A stretch of 64,000 nucleotides of DNA from Candidatus Soleaferrea massiliensis AP7. Lineage in GTDB: Bacteria; Bacillota; Clostridia; Oscillospirales; Ruminococcaceae. The notes beneath the pieces were generated by a model, which did no database searches, was not told the origin of the DNA, and saw only the letters and a list, made by a program, of their open reading frames with translations. Below, one piece after another: positions 46,683 to 55,232 of the stretch. The stretch covers positions 47,546 through 111,545 of the forward strand of contig NZ_CCYH01000006.1 of assembly GCF_000820765.1 (NCBI RefSeq), in the 5' to 3' direction. The translations under genes and the position numbers were made by a program. Position 1 is the first letter of the stretch; the number at the start of each line of letters is the position of its first letter.

Positions 46683-46830
46683 ATGTTTGCCAAGGAACAC
46701 TTGGCAAAGTGGTTTTTATACCGCTGCAGCGCAGCGTCTTCACGCGGTTGCCAGAGTACACCTGGCAGTATGGGATTTATTCCGCTGTGGCACGGCGGCT
46801 GTGCTTAGTTTGCCAAGACACCTTGGCAAG
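46683..46830. repeat. Array of ~62-bp double-dyad units
   Basis: Three units start at 46686, 46747 and 46810. The first has perfect arms TTTGCCAAG/CTTGGCAAA, then CGCTGcagCGCAGCG. The array abuts the left end of the ~590-bp element. Confidence 0.7.
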
Positions 46831-46837
46831 GTGGCAG

Positions 46838-47426
46838 TTACTTCTTTGCGCGGCCAAAGAAGTAACCAAGAAAGGCCATTCAAGGGGGGCCATGCACAGT
46901 GGCGCTTAAAGCCAGATGGCCCCCCTTGAAAATCCCCCTCTGATATCCCGCTTTCCGCTTCGGCCGCCTGCGGGCGGCATCCGGTTTTGGGCTGAGTGGT
47001 TGGGCAGGGCTAGCAGCGGAAGCTTCTGTGGTTAAAGGCTGTATTCATAGTACCCCGAAACAAAAAGCTGAGAGATAACTTGATTTCCATATTGGGAAGC
47101 AAGTTCGTTTGAATGAGTACGATTCAGATTCCATGCAGATTTATCCTGAAAAGAACAATGCCCGCTATGGCGTGGTGGGGACAATGAGGCTAGACGAGAG
47201 TTTTGCTTCGTTGGAAGATAAAGCTGACAGCGACAGAACGGAGAAACGGGGGAGCGCCGCGCAACGTGGTGCCTCTGAACTGAGCCATTGCGGGTGGCCT
47301 GCCGTCATCTGGAAGCAGGAACTGCCCAATTTCGGAGAGGCTACGTGATTGGGGGATTTTTAAGGGGGCGGTAGTCCCCTTGAATGGCTTTTTCTGGTTA
47401 CTCTTTTGGCCACGCAAAAGAGTAAC
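46838..47426 (+). repeat. ~590-bp hairpin-ended element, copy A
   Basis: Bounded by GTTACTTCTTTG/CAAAGAAGTAAC (46838-46867) and GTTACTCTTTTG/CAAAAGAGTAAC (47397-47426). Just inside each end lie related inverted stretches (GGCCATTCAAGGGG and CCCCTTGAATGGC). The interior has no gene longer than chance. An inverted copy lies at 57740-58303 and a half copy at 39937-40212. A dyad unit follows at 47434-47452. Confidence 0.85.
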
Positions 47427-47627
47427 TGCCACCTTGCCAAGGCAACTTGGCAGTATAAAAGATGTCCGCTGCACAGCGGTGCAGATAAGGTTCCGCTGTG
47501 CCAAAGTATGCCGGCAAACAAGAAGAAAGCCACTGCACGCAGGTGCAGAACATCCGCCGCCCAAGAAAATACTTGACGGCGATAAGCCGTAACATGCCGC
47601 ACGGGCGGCAAAAGGAGGAACAAACCA

Positions 47628-48077
47628 TTGCGTTTTACAATCGAACAACTTGACGGAAGATACATCCCGGACATGGTTGAAATAGAGAAGGAGTGCTTCT
47701 CCGCACCATGGAGCTATGAGAGCTTCGCGCAGGAGCTGGTAAACCGCATGGCGGTTTACTCTGTGGCGGTCAGCGATAAACGGTGCGTCGGCTATATGGG
47801 AATGCACCACATCATCGACGAAGGATATATCACGAACATCGCCGTGACAAACGGGGCGCGCCGCCACGGCGTGGCGACCGCGCTGATGGAACAGATGCTT
47901 ACATATGCCCGGAAGAGCGGCCTTAGGATGATGAGCCTGGAGGTGCGCCAGAGCAATCAGGTTGCCATCGATTTTTATCGGAAGCATGGCTTTGAGATCG
48001 TTGGCTTCCGGAAGAACTATTACACGAATCCAACCGAGGACGGTCACATCATGACCAAAATCCTGTTAAACGGATAA
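47628..48077 (+). CDS. rimI: Ribosomal-protein-alanine N-acetyltransferase RimI
   Basis: A 149-residue GNAT-fold acetyltransferase. RFTIEQLDGRYIPDMVEIEKECFSAPWS-type N-terminus, the acetyl-CoA loop NGARRHGVATALM, and SLEVRQSNQVAIDFYRKHGF are typical of RimI, which acetylates the N-terminus of ribosomal protein S18 and some other proteins. TTG is the start, 10 bp after AAAGGAGG. tsaD follows after 55 bp, the usual rimI-tsaD pairing, although tsaB and tsaE are not here. Confidence 0.92.
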   Translation: MRFTIEQLDGRYIPDMVEIEKECFSAPWSYESFAQELVNRMAVYSVAVSDKRCVGYMGMHHIIDEGYITNIAVTNGARRHGVATALMEQMLTYARKSGLRMMSLEVRQSNQVAIDFYRKHGFEIVGFRKNYYTNPTEDGHIMTKILLNG

Positions 48078-48132
48078 AGAAAGCATAGAAGCGGGAGAAA
48101 TCTCCCGTCAAAACAGAGATGGAGGGATTCTG

Positions 48133-49161
48133 TTGAGGATACTGGGAATAGAAAGCAGCTGTGATGAGACCGCCTGCGCCGTCGTCGAGGACGGCCGGAA
48201 GATCCTTTCCAATGTGGTCAACTCGCAGATCGAGGAACATAAAATCTACGGCGGCGTCGTGCCGGAAATCGCCTCGCGTATGCACACCGAAGCGATAGGC
48301 GCGGTCTGCCGCGAAGCGCTTGACAAAGCCGGACTGACGCTCGATGATATCGACGCGCTGGCCGTGACCTACGCCCCCGGGCTGATCGGCGCGCTGCTCG
48401 TCGGCGTCAACTTTGCAAAATCGCTGGGCTTTGCGGCAAATAAGCCGCTGATCCCGGTACACCATATCCGCGGGCACATTGCGGCGAACTATCTGAGTTT
48501 CCCTCAGCTTGCGCCGCCGTTCATCTGCCTGGTGGTTTCGGGCGGACACACCAACATCGTCGAGGTGCTGTCCTATACCGACTTCAAGATCCTTGCGAGA
48601 ACCCGCGACGACGCGGCCGGCGAGGCGTTTGACAAGGTCGCGCGCAGCCTCGGATTTCCATATCCGGGCGGTATATATATCGATAAAGCGGCAAAACTAG
48701 GCAGGGAGGATGCGTTCAGATTGCCGCATCCAAAGGTCGAAGGCTCGCCGTATGATTTCAGCTTTTCAGGACTCAAAACCTTTGTTCTGAACACCGTGAA
48801 CCACGCAAAGCAGAAAGGGCAGGAGCTGAATGCCAATGATCTCGCGGCATCGTTTCAGAAAACGGTCTGCGATATGCTGGTTTCCCGGCTGATGCAGCTG
48901 ACGGCACAGAAGGGATACCGGGATGTGGTCGTGGCCGGCGGTGTGTCGGCAAACAGCGGGCTGCGAGAAAAATTGCAGTCTGAAACGAAGCGTCTGTCAC
49001 TGAATTTATACATCCCGCCGCTCTCGCTGTGCGGGGACAATGCGGCGATGATCGCTTCACAGGGCTATTATGAGTATCTTGCAGGAAATCTTGCAGATTT
49101 ATCGCTGAATGGTTGTTCAAGCTTACCAATTGAACAGAGTTATATTTGTGCGCAATGCTGA
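48133..49161 (+). CDS. tsaD: tRNA N6-adenosine threonylcarbamoyltransferase
   Basis: A 342-residue ASKHA-fold enzyme (TsaD/Kae1/Gcp) that moves the threonylcarbamoyl group to A37 of ANN-decoding tRNAs. ILGIESSCDETACAVVEDG opens the protein; the metal ligands lie in VHHIRGH (H111 and H115), with VSGGHTN, and CGDNAAMIA at the C-terminal metal site. TTG at 48133 is the start, after GGAGGG. It uses the product of the TsaC/Sua5 enzyme at 35433. Confidence 0.97.
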   Translation: MRILGIESSCDETACAVVEDGRKILSNVVNSQIEEHKIYGGVVPEIASRMHTEAIGAVCREALDKAGLTLDDIDALAVTYAPGLIGALLVGVNFAKSLGFAANKPLIPVHHIRGHIAANYLSFPQLAPPFICLVVSGGHTNIVEVLSYTDFKILARTRDDAAGEAFDKVARSLGFPYPGGIYIDKAAKLGREDAFRLPHPKVEGSPYDFSFSGLKTFVLNTVNHAKQKGQELNANDLAASFQKTVCDMLVSRLMQLTAQKGYRDVVVAGGVSANSGLREKLQSETKRLSLNLYIPPLSLCGDNAAMIASQGYYEYLAGNLADLSLNGCSSLPIEQSYICAQC

Positions 49162-49207
49162 TTTTTCGAAAATCAAGGCACATTGTGATATTTTTAACCA
49201 TTTGCTG

Positions 49208-49236
49208 TTGACGGCTGATTCTTTTTATTGTATAAT
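49208..49236 (+). promoter_or_regulatory. Promoter of pckG
   Basis: TTGACG (49208-49213), 17-bp spacer, TATAAT (49231-49236), with an AT-rich leader of about 145 nt. Confidence 0.8.
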
Positions 49237-49388
49237 AACTTTAGCTTTATATCTGCCTAAATTTGCAATCTTCAGATTCAGAAATTGCAAAAAGGATAAA
49301 AAAGAATCATCCGCATCACGAATTTCTGTGCAATATTTTACAGGGATTCGAGTAAAAAATTTATAGAATTGAGAGGAGTCTTATCATT

Positions 49389-51158
49389 ATGTTGACGAAT
49401 AACAAAAACGTACTGAAATGGGTCGACGAAATGGTTGCACTGACCAAACCGGATCAGGTTGTCTGGATCGACGGCAGCGAAGAACAGCTGAACGACCTGC
49501 GCGCACAGGCGGAAGCTTCCGGCGAAATGCTGAAGCTAAACCAGGAAAAACTGCCGGGCTGCTATCTGCACCGCACCGCGGTCAACGACGTCGCACGTGT
49601 GGAAGGCCGTACCTTCATCTGCTCCAGAAAGGAAGAGGATGCAGGCCCGACCAACAACTGGATGGACCCGAAGGAAGCGTATGCGAAGCTCGGCGAAATC
49701 TTCGAAGGCAGCATGAAGGGCCGCACCATGTATGTCATCCCGTACTGCATGGGACCGATCGGTTCTCCATTCTCCAAAGTCGGCGTCGAGGTTACCGACT
49801 CCATCTATGTCGTTCTGAACATGGATATCATGACCAGAATGGGCAAAGCCGCTTTTGATCAGCTGGGCGACGAGAGCAACGACTTCGTAAGAGGCCTGCA
49901 CTCCAAGGCAGAGCTTGACGATCAGAAACGCTACATCTGCCACTTCCCGGAAGACAACACCATCTGGTCGGTCAACTCCGGTTACGGCGGCAACGTGCTC
50001 CTCGGCAAAAAATGCTTTGCACTCAGAATCGCATCCTATCAGGGCAAACAGGAAGGCTGGATGGCGGAACATATGCTGATCCTCGGCCTCGAAAACCCGC
50101 AGGGCGATGTGAAATATATTGCGGCGGCGTTCCCGTCCGCATGCGGCAAGACCAACCTGGCTATGCTGATTCCGCCGGAATTCTACAGCAAGCAGGGCTA
50201 CAAGGTCTGGACGGTCGGCGACGACATCGCCTGGATGAGAATCGGCGACGACGGACGCCTGTGGGCAATCAACCCGGAGAACGGATTCTTCGGCGTCGCA
50301 CCGGGCACCAATGTCAAATCCAACCCGAACGCGCTGGAATCCACCAAGAAGGGCACCATCTTCACCAACGTTGTGCATGATCTGGACAACAACACGGTTT
50401 GGTGGGAAGGCCTTGACAAGAACCCGCCGAAGAACGCTCTGAACTGGAAGGGCGAGAAGTGGGACTGCGAAGCAGGCGAAAAGGGCGCGCATCCGAACAG
50501 CCGCTTCACCGCGCCGGCAGAAAACTGCCCGTGCATCAGCTCCGAATTCTCCAACCCGCAGGGCGTGCCGATCTCCGCGATCGTATTTGGCGGCAGACGC
50601 GCGAAGACCGCTCCGCTGGTTTACCAGTCCTATGACTGGGAGCATGGCGTATTCGTCGGCTCCATCATGGCTTCCGAGACGACCGCTGCAGCTGCCGGCG
50701 CAGTCGGCGTTGTCCGCCGCGACCCGATGGCGATGCTGCCGTTCTGCGGATACCACATGGGCGACTACTTCCAGCACTGGCTCGAGATGGGCAGGAAGCT
50801 CGGCGACAAAGCGCCGAAGATCTTCAACGTCAACTGGTTCCGCACCGACGATGAAGGCCACTTCATCTGGCCGGGATTCGGCGACAACATGCGTGTCCTG
50901 ATGTGGATTCTCGACCGCTGCGAAGGCAAAGCGGACGCGGTTGAAACTCCGATCGGCTATGAGCCGAAGGCTGAGGACATCAACATCGAGGGTCTGGATA
51001 TCGATCTCGGTACCGTCAAAGGCCTGCTCGAGGTTGACAAGGATCTCTGGAAAGAGGATGCGGCCGGCATCACCGAGTTCTATGCGAAGTTTGGCGACAA
51101 GCTGCCGAAGGAACTCAAGGATCAGCTTGCAGCGCTCAAAGAGAGACTGGACAAATAA
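49389..51158 (+). CDS. pckG: Phosphoenolpyruvate carboxykinase (GTP)
   Basis: A 589-residue GTP-type PEPCK interconverting oxaloacetate and PEP. The P-loop with its reactive cysteine is FPSACGKTNLAML (C252). Upstream YVIPYCMGPIGSPFSKVGVE and downstream NPENGFFGVAPGTN and VFGGRRAKTAPLV are family blocks. It runs as gluconeogenic or, in many anaerobes, as a CO2-fixing step toward succinate; the direction here is unknown. AGGAG precedes the ATG. Codon choice looks highly biased, as in strongly expressed genes. Confidence 0.97.
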   Translation: MLTNNKNVLKWVDEMVALTKPDQVVWIDGSEEQLNDLRAQAEASGEMLKLNQEKLPGCYLHRTAVNDVARVEGRTFICSRKEEDAGPTNNWMDPKEAYAKLGEIFEGSMKGRTMYVIPYCMGPIGSPFSKVGVEVTDSIYVVLNMDIMTRMGKAAFDQLGDESNDFVRGLHSKAELDDQKRYICHFPEDNTIWSVNSGYGGNVLLGKKCFALRIASYQGKQEGWMAEHMLILGLENPQGDVKYIAAAFPSACGKTNLAMLIPPEFYSKQGYKVWTVGDDIAWMRIGDDGRLWAINPENGFFGVAPGTNVKSNPNALESTKKGTIFTNVVHDLDNNTVWWEGLDKNPPKNALNWKGEKWDCEAGEKGAHPNSRFTAPAENCPCISSEFSNPQGVPISAIVFGGRRAKTAPLVYQSYDWEHGVFVGSIMASETTAAAAGAVGVVRRDPMAMLPFCGYHMGDYFQHWLEMGRKLGDKAPKIFNVNWFRTDDEGHFIWPGFGDNMRVLMWILDRCEGKADAVETPIGYEPKAEDINIEGLDIDLGTVKGLLEVDKDLWKEDAAGITEFYAKFGDKLPKELKDQLAALKERLDK

Positions 51159-51171
51159 GCTTCATAATTAT

Positions 51172-51205
51172 AAAGCCCTGTCTGCCGTACGGCAGACAGG
51201 GCTTT
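51172..51205. terminator. Perfect 34-bp palindromic terminator after pckG
   Basis: AAAGCCCTGTCTGCCGT joined to its exact complement with no unpaired loop in the DNA, then TTCAG. It starts 13 bp after the pckG stop. Confidence 0.85.
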
Positions 51206-51209
51206 TCAG

Positions 51210-51460
51210 TTGTAGTTTTAGCGCAACAAAACCACCGGCTCTGCCGGAGAGAATAAAAAGCTTTACTTTCAGGATAGAGGGAAGCGAATGACAACGATCA
51301 TTTCGCCCAAAGTGAGAAAGCTATAGAGATATAACTGCTTGAGCGGCTGCGGTGCGTGTGATGCAGATGACGGTTATGGAGTGCCTCTTAAGAGACCGGC
51401 CGGTATGATGCCCCTCCAGGACCGGTGCATACCACCAGTTGAACGGGTGGTTTTAATTTG
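51210..51460 (+). ncRNA. Structured ~250-nt element, copy 2 (candidate ncRNA or non-autonomous transposon)
   Basis: Plus-strand partner of 22415-22660. Hairpins are CCGGCtctGCCGG (51235-51247), AGCTTTACTTT/AAAGTgagAAAGCT (from 51260) enclosing GCGAATGA/TCATTTCGC, CTGCTTGAGCGG (a G-U pair where copy 1 has A-U), ACCGG/CCGGT around GATGCCC, and a terminal ACCACC/GGTGGT hairpin with T4. Like copy 1 it lies just after a gene's terminator and in that gene's orientation. The conserved folds with compensatory change, ending in a terminator-like hairpin, fit an RNA gene; the palindromic ends also fit an IS200/IS605-derived relic. Confidence 0.55.
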
Positions 51461-51499
51461 CCAAGAGACGGCATCCGCTCCGATGAAATTCTGCCGAGG

Positions 51500-51528
51500 T
51501 TGTCTTTTGAACGGTTTTGCGGTATAAT
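51500..51528 (+). promoter_or_regulatory. Promoter of the GT4-plsC operon
   Basis: TTGTCT (51500-51505), 17-bp spacer, TATAAT (51523-51528), about 100 bp before the TTG start of the glycosyltransferase. Confidence 0.7.
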
Positions 51529-51625
51529 ATACGTATTGTCTGTTTGGAAAATATGTCAATGCGGAACCTTGCGGGCCGGGAATGTGGTCTTTTCCGCATG
51601 GATGAAAAAGAAAAGAGGTGTTTGT

Positions 51626-52810
51626 TTGAGGATCGTTTTGGTGATGGATTGCTTTGATCAGCTGAACAATGGAACCAGTATGACCGCCTATCGCTTTGCC
51701 GACACATTGCGGAAGAACGGTCATGAGGTGCGGGTCGTGACGGCCGGAACGCCTGGAAAGGACAAATACATCGCGAAGGAAAAGCATTGGCCGATCGCGT
51801 CCTGGTTCGCGCACCGGCAGGGCTTTGCATTTGCAAAATCCGACAAGGATCTGTTCCGGCGGGCGTTTGAAGGTGCGGATGTCGTACACTTTCTGCTGTC
51901 CCTGCCGTTTGAGTGCTGCGGTGCTAAGATTGCCCGGGAAATGGGCATCCCGGCTTCGGCCGCGTTTCATCTGCAGCCGCAGAATATTACCTATAACATC
52001 CACTGCAGCAGGATGGACTGGCTGTCCAGGAGCATCTACCGGCTGTTCAACCGCACGTTTTATAAAAATTTCGATCATATCCACTGCCCGTCACAGTTCA
52101 TTGCCGATCAGCTGGTAAAGAACGGTTATCAGGCAAAGCTGCATGTGATTTCAAACGGCGTGGACGACGACTTTGTGCCGCTTGAGGATGTGAAGAAGCC
52201 GGACGACGGATTGTTCCACATCCTGATGGTGGGACGGCTTTCCCCGGAGAAGCGGCAGACCGTCCTGCTGAAAGCGGCCGCGCTTTCGAAATATGCCGAC
52301 CGCATCCAGCTTCATCTGGCGGGCCGCGGCCCGATGAAGCATCGGCTGATGCGCATGGGGCACAAGCTCAAACATCCGCCGGTGATCGGGTTCTACTCCA
52401 AAGAGGATTTGATCCGGCTCGAGAACAGCTGTGATCTGTATGTGCACGCGTCGGTCATCGAGATCGAGGCGATCTCCTGCATGGAGGCATTTTCCTGCGG
52501 CCTGGTGCCGGTCATCTGCAACGCGCAGCAGTCGGCCACGCCGCAGTTTGCGCTTGACGGCCGCAGCCTGTTTATTCCCGACGACCCGGTGGACCTTGCA
52601 AGGAAGATCGATTACTGGATCGAGCATCCCGACGAGAAGGAGCAAATGTCGAAGGCCTATGCCGAAGAGGGAAACCTTTACCGCATTGAGCAGTCGATCA
52701 GGGCGGCTGAGCGGATGTTCGAGGAGACTGTTCGGGATTATCATGCCAAGCACAGAAATGCGGCGGAAGTTTCTATGGCTGAGAAGCATGAAAGGGACGG
52801 TGAAGCATGA
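51626..52810 (+). CDS. Glycosyltransferase family 4 (GT-B), probable glycolipid synthase
   Basis: A 394-residue GT-B enzyme. The N-terminal Rossmann domain opens with LRIVLVMDCFDQLNNGT and contains HCPSQFIADQLVKNGY. The C-terminal domain has LMVGRLSPEKRQ, HLAGRGPMKHRL and the EX7E-type region VIEIEAISCMEAFSCG. Relatives transfer glucose to diacylglycerol or to glycolipids. The directly overlapping plsC-like gene supports a membrane-lipid role; this is inference. TTG at 51626 is preferred, preceded by AGAGGTG; an ATG at 51602 lacks an RBS. Confidence 0.85.
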   Translation: MRIVLVMDCFDQLNNGTSMTAYRFADTLRKNGHEVRVVTAGTPGKDKYIAKEKHWPIASWFAHRQGFAFAKSDKDLFRRAFEGADVVHFLLSLPFECCGAKIAREMGIPASAAFHLQPQNITYNIHCSRMDWLSRSIYRLFNRTFYKNFDHIHCPSQFIADQLVKNGYQAKLHVISNGVDDDFVPLEDVKKPDDGLFHILMVGRLSPEKRQTVLLKAAALSKYADRIQLHLAGRGPMKHRLMRMGHKLKHPPVIGFYSKEDLIRLENSCDLYVHASVIEIEAISCMEAFSCGLVPVICNAQQSATPQFALDGRSLFIPDDPVDLARKIDYWIEHPDEKEQMSKAYAEEGNLYRIEQSIRAAERMFEETVRDYHAKHRNAAEVSMAEKHERDGEA

Positions 52811-53529
52811 AGCAGCAGTTCGATAAACCGCTGATCAGTTCGAATCCCATTTTCCGGATGCTGACAGGCCTGTTCTATCATGGGTTTGTCATCCCCATCC
52901 TGTTTTTGATAGACCATCTGTTCTTTGGAATGCGTGTGCGCGGGCGAAAGCAGCTCAAAAAGGTGAAGGGAAGCGGCGCGGTTGTGGTCTGCAACCACAT
53001 CCATAATTTTGACTGCACCTTCCTGGGGATGCTGTGCTGGCCGCGCAAGCCGGTGTTCACCGGTATGGAGGAGCTGTTTGGCTGGCCGGTGGTCGGACGG
53101 CTGATCCATATTCTCGGCTGCGTGCCGGTCCCGCGTTCGGTGGCGCATACCCGTCAGTTTCTCGATGAGATGGCCGCGGCGGCGCGGGATGAGAATCGCA
53201 TCATCTGTGTGTATCCCGAAGGGGAGCTGATCGCGTACTGCCCGGCGCTGCGCGGGTTTAAGGACGGCGCGTTCACGATAGCCGCGCGCGCAGGCGTGCC
53301 GGTTGTCCCGGCCATCATCACGCAGGAGAAGCCGCGCGGTATCCTGAAGCTCTACAAGCGCAAGCCCTGCCTGACGGTGCATGCCGGGGAACCGGTCTAT
53401 CCGCAGGATACAGGCTCCACTCGCCAAACAGCCCGGCAGCTGCGCGACGAGGTGTATGCTCGGATGTCGTTTATGCAGCGCCATCCAATACGGCATCCGC
53501 AGCCGGAGGACCAGCGCGAATCCGCCTGA
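52807..53529 (+). CDS. 1-acyl-glycerol-3-phosphate acyltransferase family protein
   Basis: A 240-residue PlsC-type acyltransferase. Motif I NHIHNFD (HX4D) is at about residue 62, motif II is VFTGMEELFG, motif III is YPEGE, and motif IV is VPVVPAII. An N-terminal hydrophobic stretch anchors it to the membrane. It would acylate lysophosphatidic acid or a related lipid. The ATG overlaps the stop of the glycosyltransferase gene (ATGA), so the two are coupled. Confidence 0.9.
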   Translation: MKQQFDKPLISSNPIFRMLTGLFYHGFVIPILFLIDHLFFGMRVRGRKQLKKVKGSGAVVVCNHIHNFDCTFLGMLCWPRKPVFTGMEELFGWPVVGRLIHILGCVPVPRSVAHTRQFLDEMAAAARDENRIICVYPEGELIAYCPALRGFKDGAFTIAARAGVPVVPAIITQEKPRGILKLYKRKPCLTVHAGEPVYPQDTGSTRQTARQLRDEVYARMSFMQRHPIRHPQPEDQRESA

Positions 53530-53540
53530 CAGAAAAATTA

Positions 53541-53576
53541 AAAACGCTCTGGAGTTTCATCTCCAGAGCGTTTTTT
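53541..53576. terminator. Bidirectional terminator between plsC and yfbR genes
   Basis: Perfect 14-bp stem AAAACGCTCTGGAG/CTCCAGAGCGTTTT with a 6-nt loop and T6 on the plus strand. Confidence 0.92.
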
Positions 53577-53676
53577 GATGTTTGGGGATATCGCTTTGTG
53601 TGATTTTAGGTGCTGGTAAAAATACTTGCTCATCCGGCATGGACGGACGGCACAGCACGCGGATACGGGCGGACGG

Positions 53677-54267
53677 TCAAAGCGTGGTGTTTTCATCGAC
53701 GGTCTGATAGTATCCCGGCAGAAATTCCTCTAGAAAGATGTCCACCTCCGGCGCGTGGAAGCCGGTGACCGCCTGATAGATCGACTCCTTGGCATTGGTA
53801 AATTCCCGGTTTCCTGCCTTCTCCTCCTCAATACACTTGATGTATGCGCTGAGCTTATCGGCATATTTGACCAGCTTCAGGCAGATTTCATCCGATTCAT
53901 CCGGGAGCGCGACCGCGGTGAAGTCGGCGCGCAGGTCTTGGGGCAGCATGGAGAGCAGCTTTTCACCGGACAGCCGTTCCAGCTCCTTATAGGATCGGTT
54001 GATCGCAGGATTGTAGTACTTAACCGGCGTCGGCAGGTCACCGGTCAAAATTTCACTGATGTCGTGGTACATCGCAGTCACGGCGACACGGTTCACATCG
54101 ATCTGTCCGCCGAGACGCCGGTTGTGAATGACCGCCAGCGCATGCGCAATCATGGCGGTTTCGAGGGAGTGCTCGGCAAGGTTTTCTTCCCGCGTATTGC
54201 GCATCAGCCCCCAGCGGGTGATGTATTTCATGCGGGAGAGCATCGCGAAAAAGTTGGAAGGTTTCAT
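53677..54267 (-). CDS. yfbR: 5'-deoxynucleotidase, YfbR-type HD-domain protein
   Basis: A 196-residue HD-domain phosphohydrolase. EENLAEHSLETAMIAHAL supplies the first metal His, MYHDISEILTGDLPTPVKY the HD pair and the YfbR-specific GDxPTP motif, and KYADKLSAYIKC the last Asp. YfbR hydrolyses deoxyribonucleoside 5'-monophosphates in nucleotide salvage. AAAGGAG precedes the ATG at 54267. It is convergent with the plsC gene and monocistronic. Confidence 0.92.
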   Translation of the reverse strand: MKPSNFFAMLSRMKYITRWGLMRNTREENLAEHSLETAMIAHALAVIHNRRLGGQIDVNRVAVTAMYHDISEILTGDLPTPVKYYNPAINRSYKELERLSGEKLLSMLPQDLRADFTAVALPDESDEICLKLVKYADKLSAYIKCIEEEKAGNREFTNAKESIYQAVTGFHAPEVDIFLEEFLPGYYQTVDENTTL

Positions 54268-54411
54268 CGGCTGTGCTCCTTTCCTGTAGAAAATGTTCTT
54301 ATATCATGATGATGAATTCAGCACCGCTGCGGCATGGTCATCATGGATGCAGTCCTCAGTTCCAGGCTTTACGCCGTTCAAACAAATCGGCAGGGACATA
54401 TACAGAAATGG

Positions 54412-54442
54412 AATTCACCTCCTGACGCTCAGGAGGTGAATT
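54412..54442 (+). promoter_or_regulatory. Hairpin enclosing a Shine-Dalgarno site (or terminator)
   Basis: AATTCACCTCCTGA pairs with TCAGGAGGTGAATT around a 3-nt loop, followed by T-rich DNA. As a terminator it has no gene before it on this strand. As a leader it would hide the AGGAGGTG Shine-Dalgarno of the GTG frame at 54448, with the left arm being an anti-Shine-Dalgarno sequence. Confidence 0.55.
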
Positions 54443-54447
54443 TTTTT

Positions 54448-54528
54448 GTGTCGGAGCTTGGCGGCGAATCCGATGATGGTACTCTGTCAGCCTTAGCGGC
54501 GAGCATGGAGCGAATGACACATCCATGA
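54448..54528 (+). CDS. Possible 26-residue protein, coupled to a MoaD-like frame
   Basis: GTG at 54448 is 9 bp after AGGAGGTG and encodes MSELGGESDDGTLSALAASM plus six residues. Its stop overlaps the next ATG (ATGA at 54525). The acidic, small-residue-rich sequence resembles no family I know. The RBS and coupled stop-start are the only support. Confidence 0.35.
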   Translation: MSELGGESDDGTLSALAASMERMTHP

Positions 54529-54770
54529 AAACGATTGAAATTGAACTGCCTCAGCAGCTGCAGCGATATTCCTCAGGTTTTTCAGCCCTTTTAAGAGATG
54601 AAGGCAACGATGTGCTGATTCATATCATCGCCGGTTTAACAGGAGACTTGGACGATAGGATGCGCGCCGGACGCTGCCGAAGGGATGTTCCATCGATCCG
54701 GTTTTATATCTTTGCAAGGTTCATTTTGCTTTTGAAGCCGACCCGATCAAGCGCGAAACCAACGACATAG
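54525..54770 (+). pseudogene. MoaD/ThiS-like beta-grasp fragment, probably truncated
   Basis: An 81-residue frame. Its first ~60 residues (KTIEIELPQQLQRYSSG, then IIAGLTGDLDDRM and VPSIRFYIF) follow the pattern of MoaD/ThiS-type sulfur-carrier or ubiquitin-like proteins. The remainder runs antisense into the end of the next gene and lacks the terminal Gly-Gly, so it looks like a carrier protein that lost its C-terminus. No adenylyltransferase partner is nearby. Assignment is weak. Confidence 0.35.
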
Positions 54771-55219
54771 TAGAGCACCAGGCTGCCGACCGGCTGGGTA
54801 AGCCCGGTCAGAATGCCGGCGAGCGGGGCGATCCAGTTGCCGACCAGCACAACGTCGGCAAGATAGTAGCCGATGGTGCAGATCACGCCGCCGACCACCG
54901 CCATCAGCAGGTTTCGTTTTGAGAGGATTTTCGGTCCCTTGCAGGAGAAGGGCGCCGCCATCAGCGGCTTGATGATCATGGTCGGGATGATCCAGATATA
55001 TGCGCCGGTCAGCGCGTCCGCAAGCCCCGCGCCCACCGCGGATGCGATACAGGCGAGCGGGGTTGGCAGGAAGCTGGCCGCCAGATAGATAAACGCGTCC
55101 CCTAAATGCACATATCCGCCGTTGAAGCCGGTCGGGATGTGGAACAGGTACGCGGTGGTGACAAAGATCAGCGCTGCGAAGACGGCGGAAAAGGTGAGTT
55201 GTTTGGTTGTGATTTTCAC
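54704..55219 (-). CDS. ECF transporter S component, probable vitamin B6 uptake
   Basis: A 171-residue membrane protein with about six helices, of the ECF-transporter S-component type: MKITTKQLTFSAVFAALIF, GGYVHLGDAFIYLAASFLP, GAGLADALTGAYIW. The preceding gene encodes a pyridoxal-type kinase ending 13 bp before this GTG start, so pyridoxine or a related vitamer is the likely substrate (PdxU-type); this is inference from context. AAGGAG lies 9 bp before GTG at 55219. The energising EcfA-EcfA'-EcfT module must be elsewhere. Confidence 0.8.
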   Translation of the reverse strand: MKITTKQLTFSAVFAALIFVTTAYLFHIPTGFNGGYVHLGDAFIYLAASFLPTPLACIASAVGAGLADALTGAYIWIIPTMIIKPLMAAPFSCKGPKILSKRNLLMAVVGGVICTIGYYLADVVLVGNWIAPLAGILTGLTQPVGSLVLYYVVGFALDRVGFKSKMNLAKI

Positions 55220-55232
55220 GTGGCAAAACTCC

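Noticed and set aside
46686..46830. CRISPR array
   Set aside because: The ~62-bp units repeat as wholes with dyads; there are no unique spacers of constant length between identical direct repeats, and no cas genes.
54334..54447. Upstream extension of the 26-residue frame to an ATG at 54334
   Set aside because: It would translate through the 14-bp hairpin and has no RBS; the GTG at 54448 directly after AGGAGGTG is the better start.
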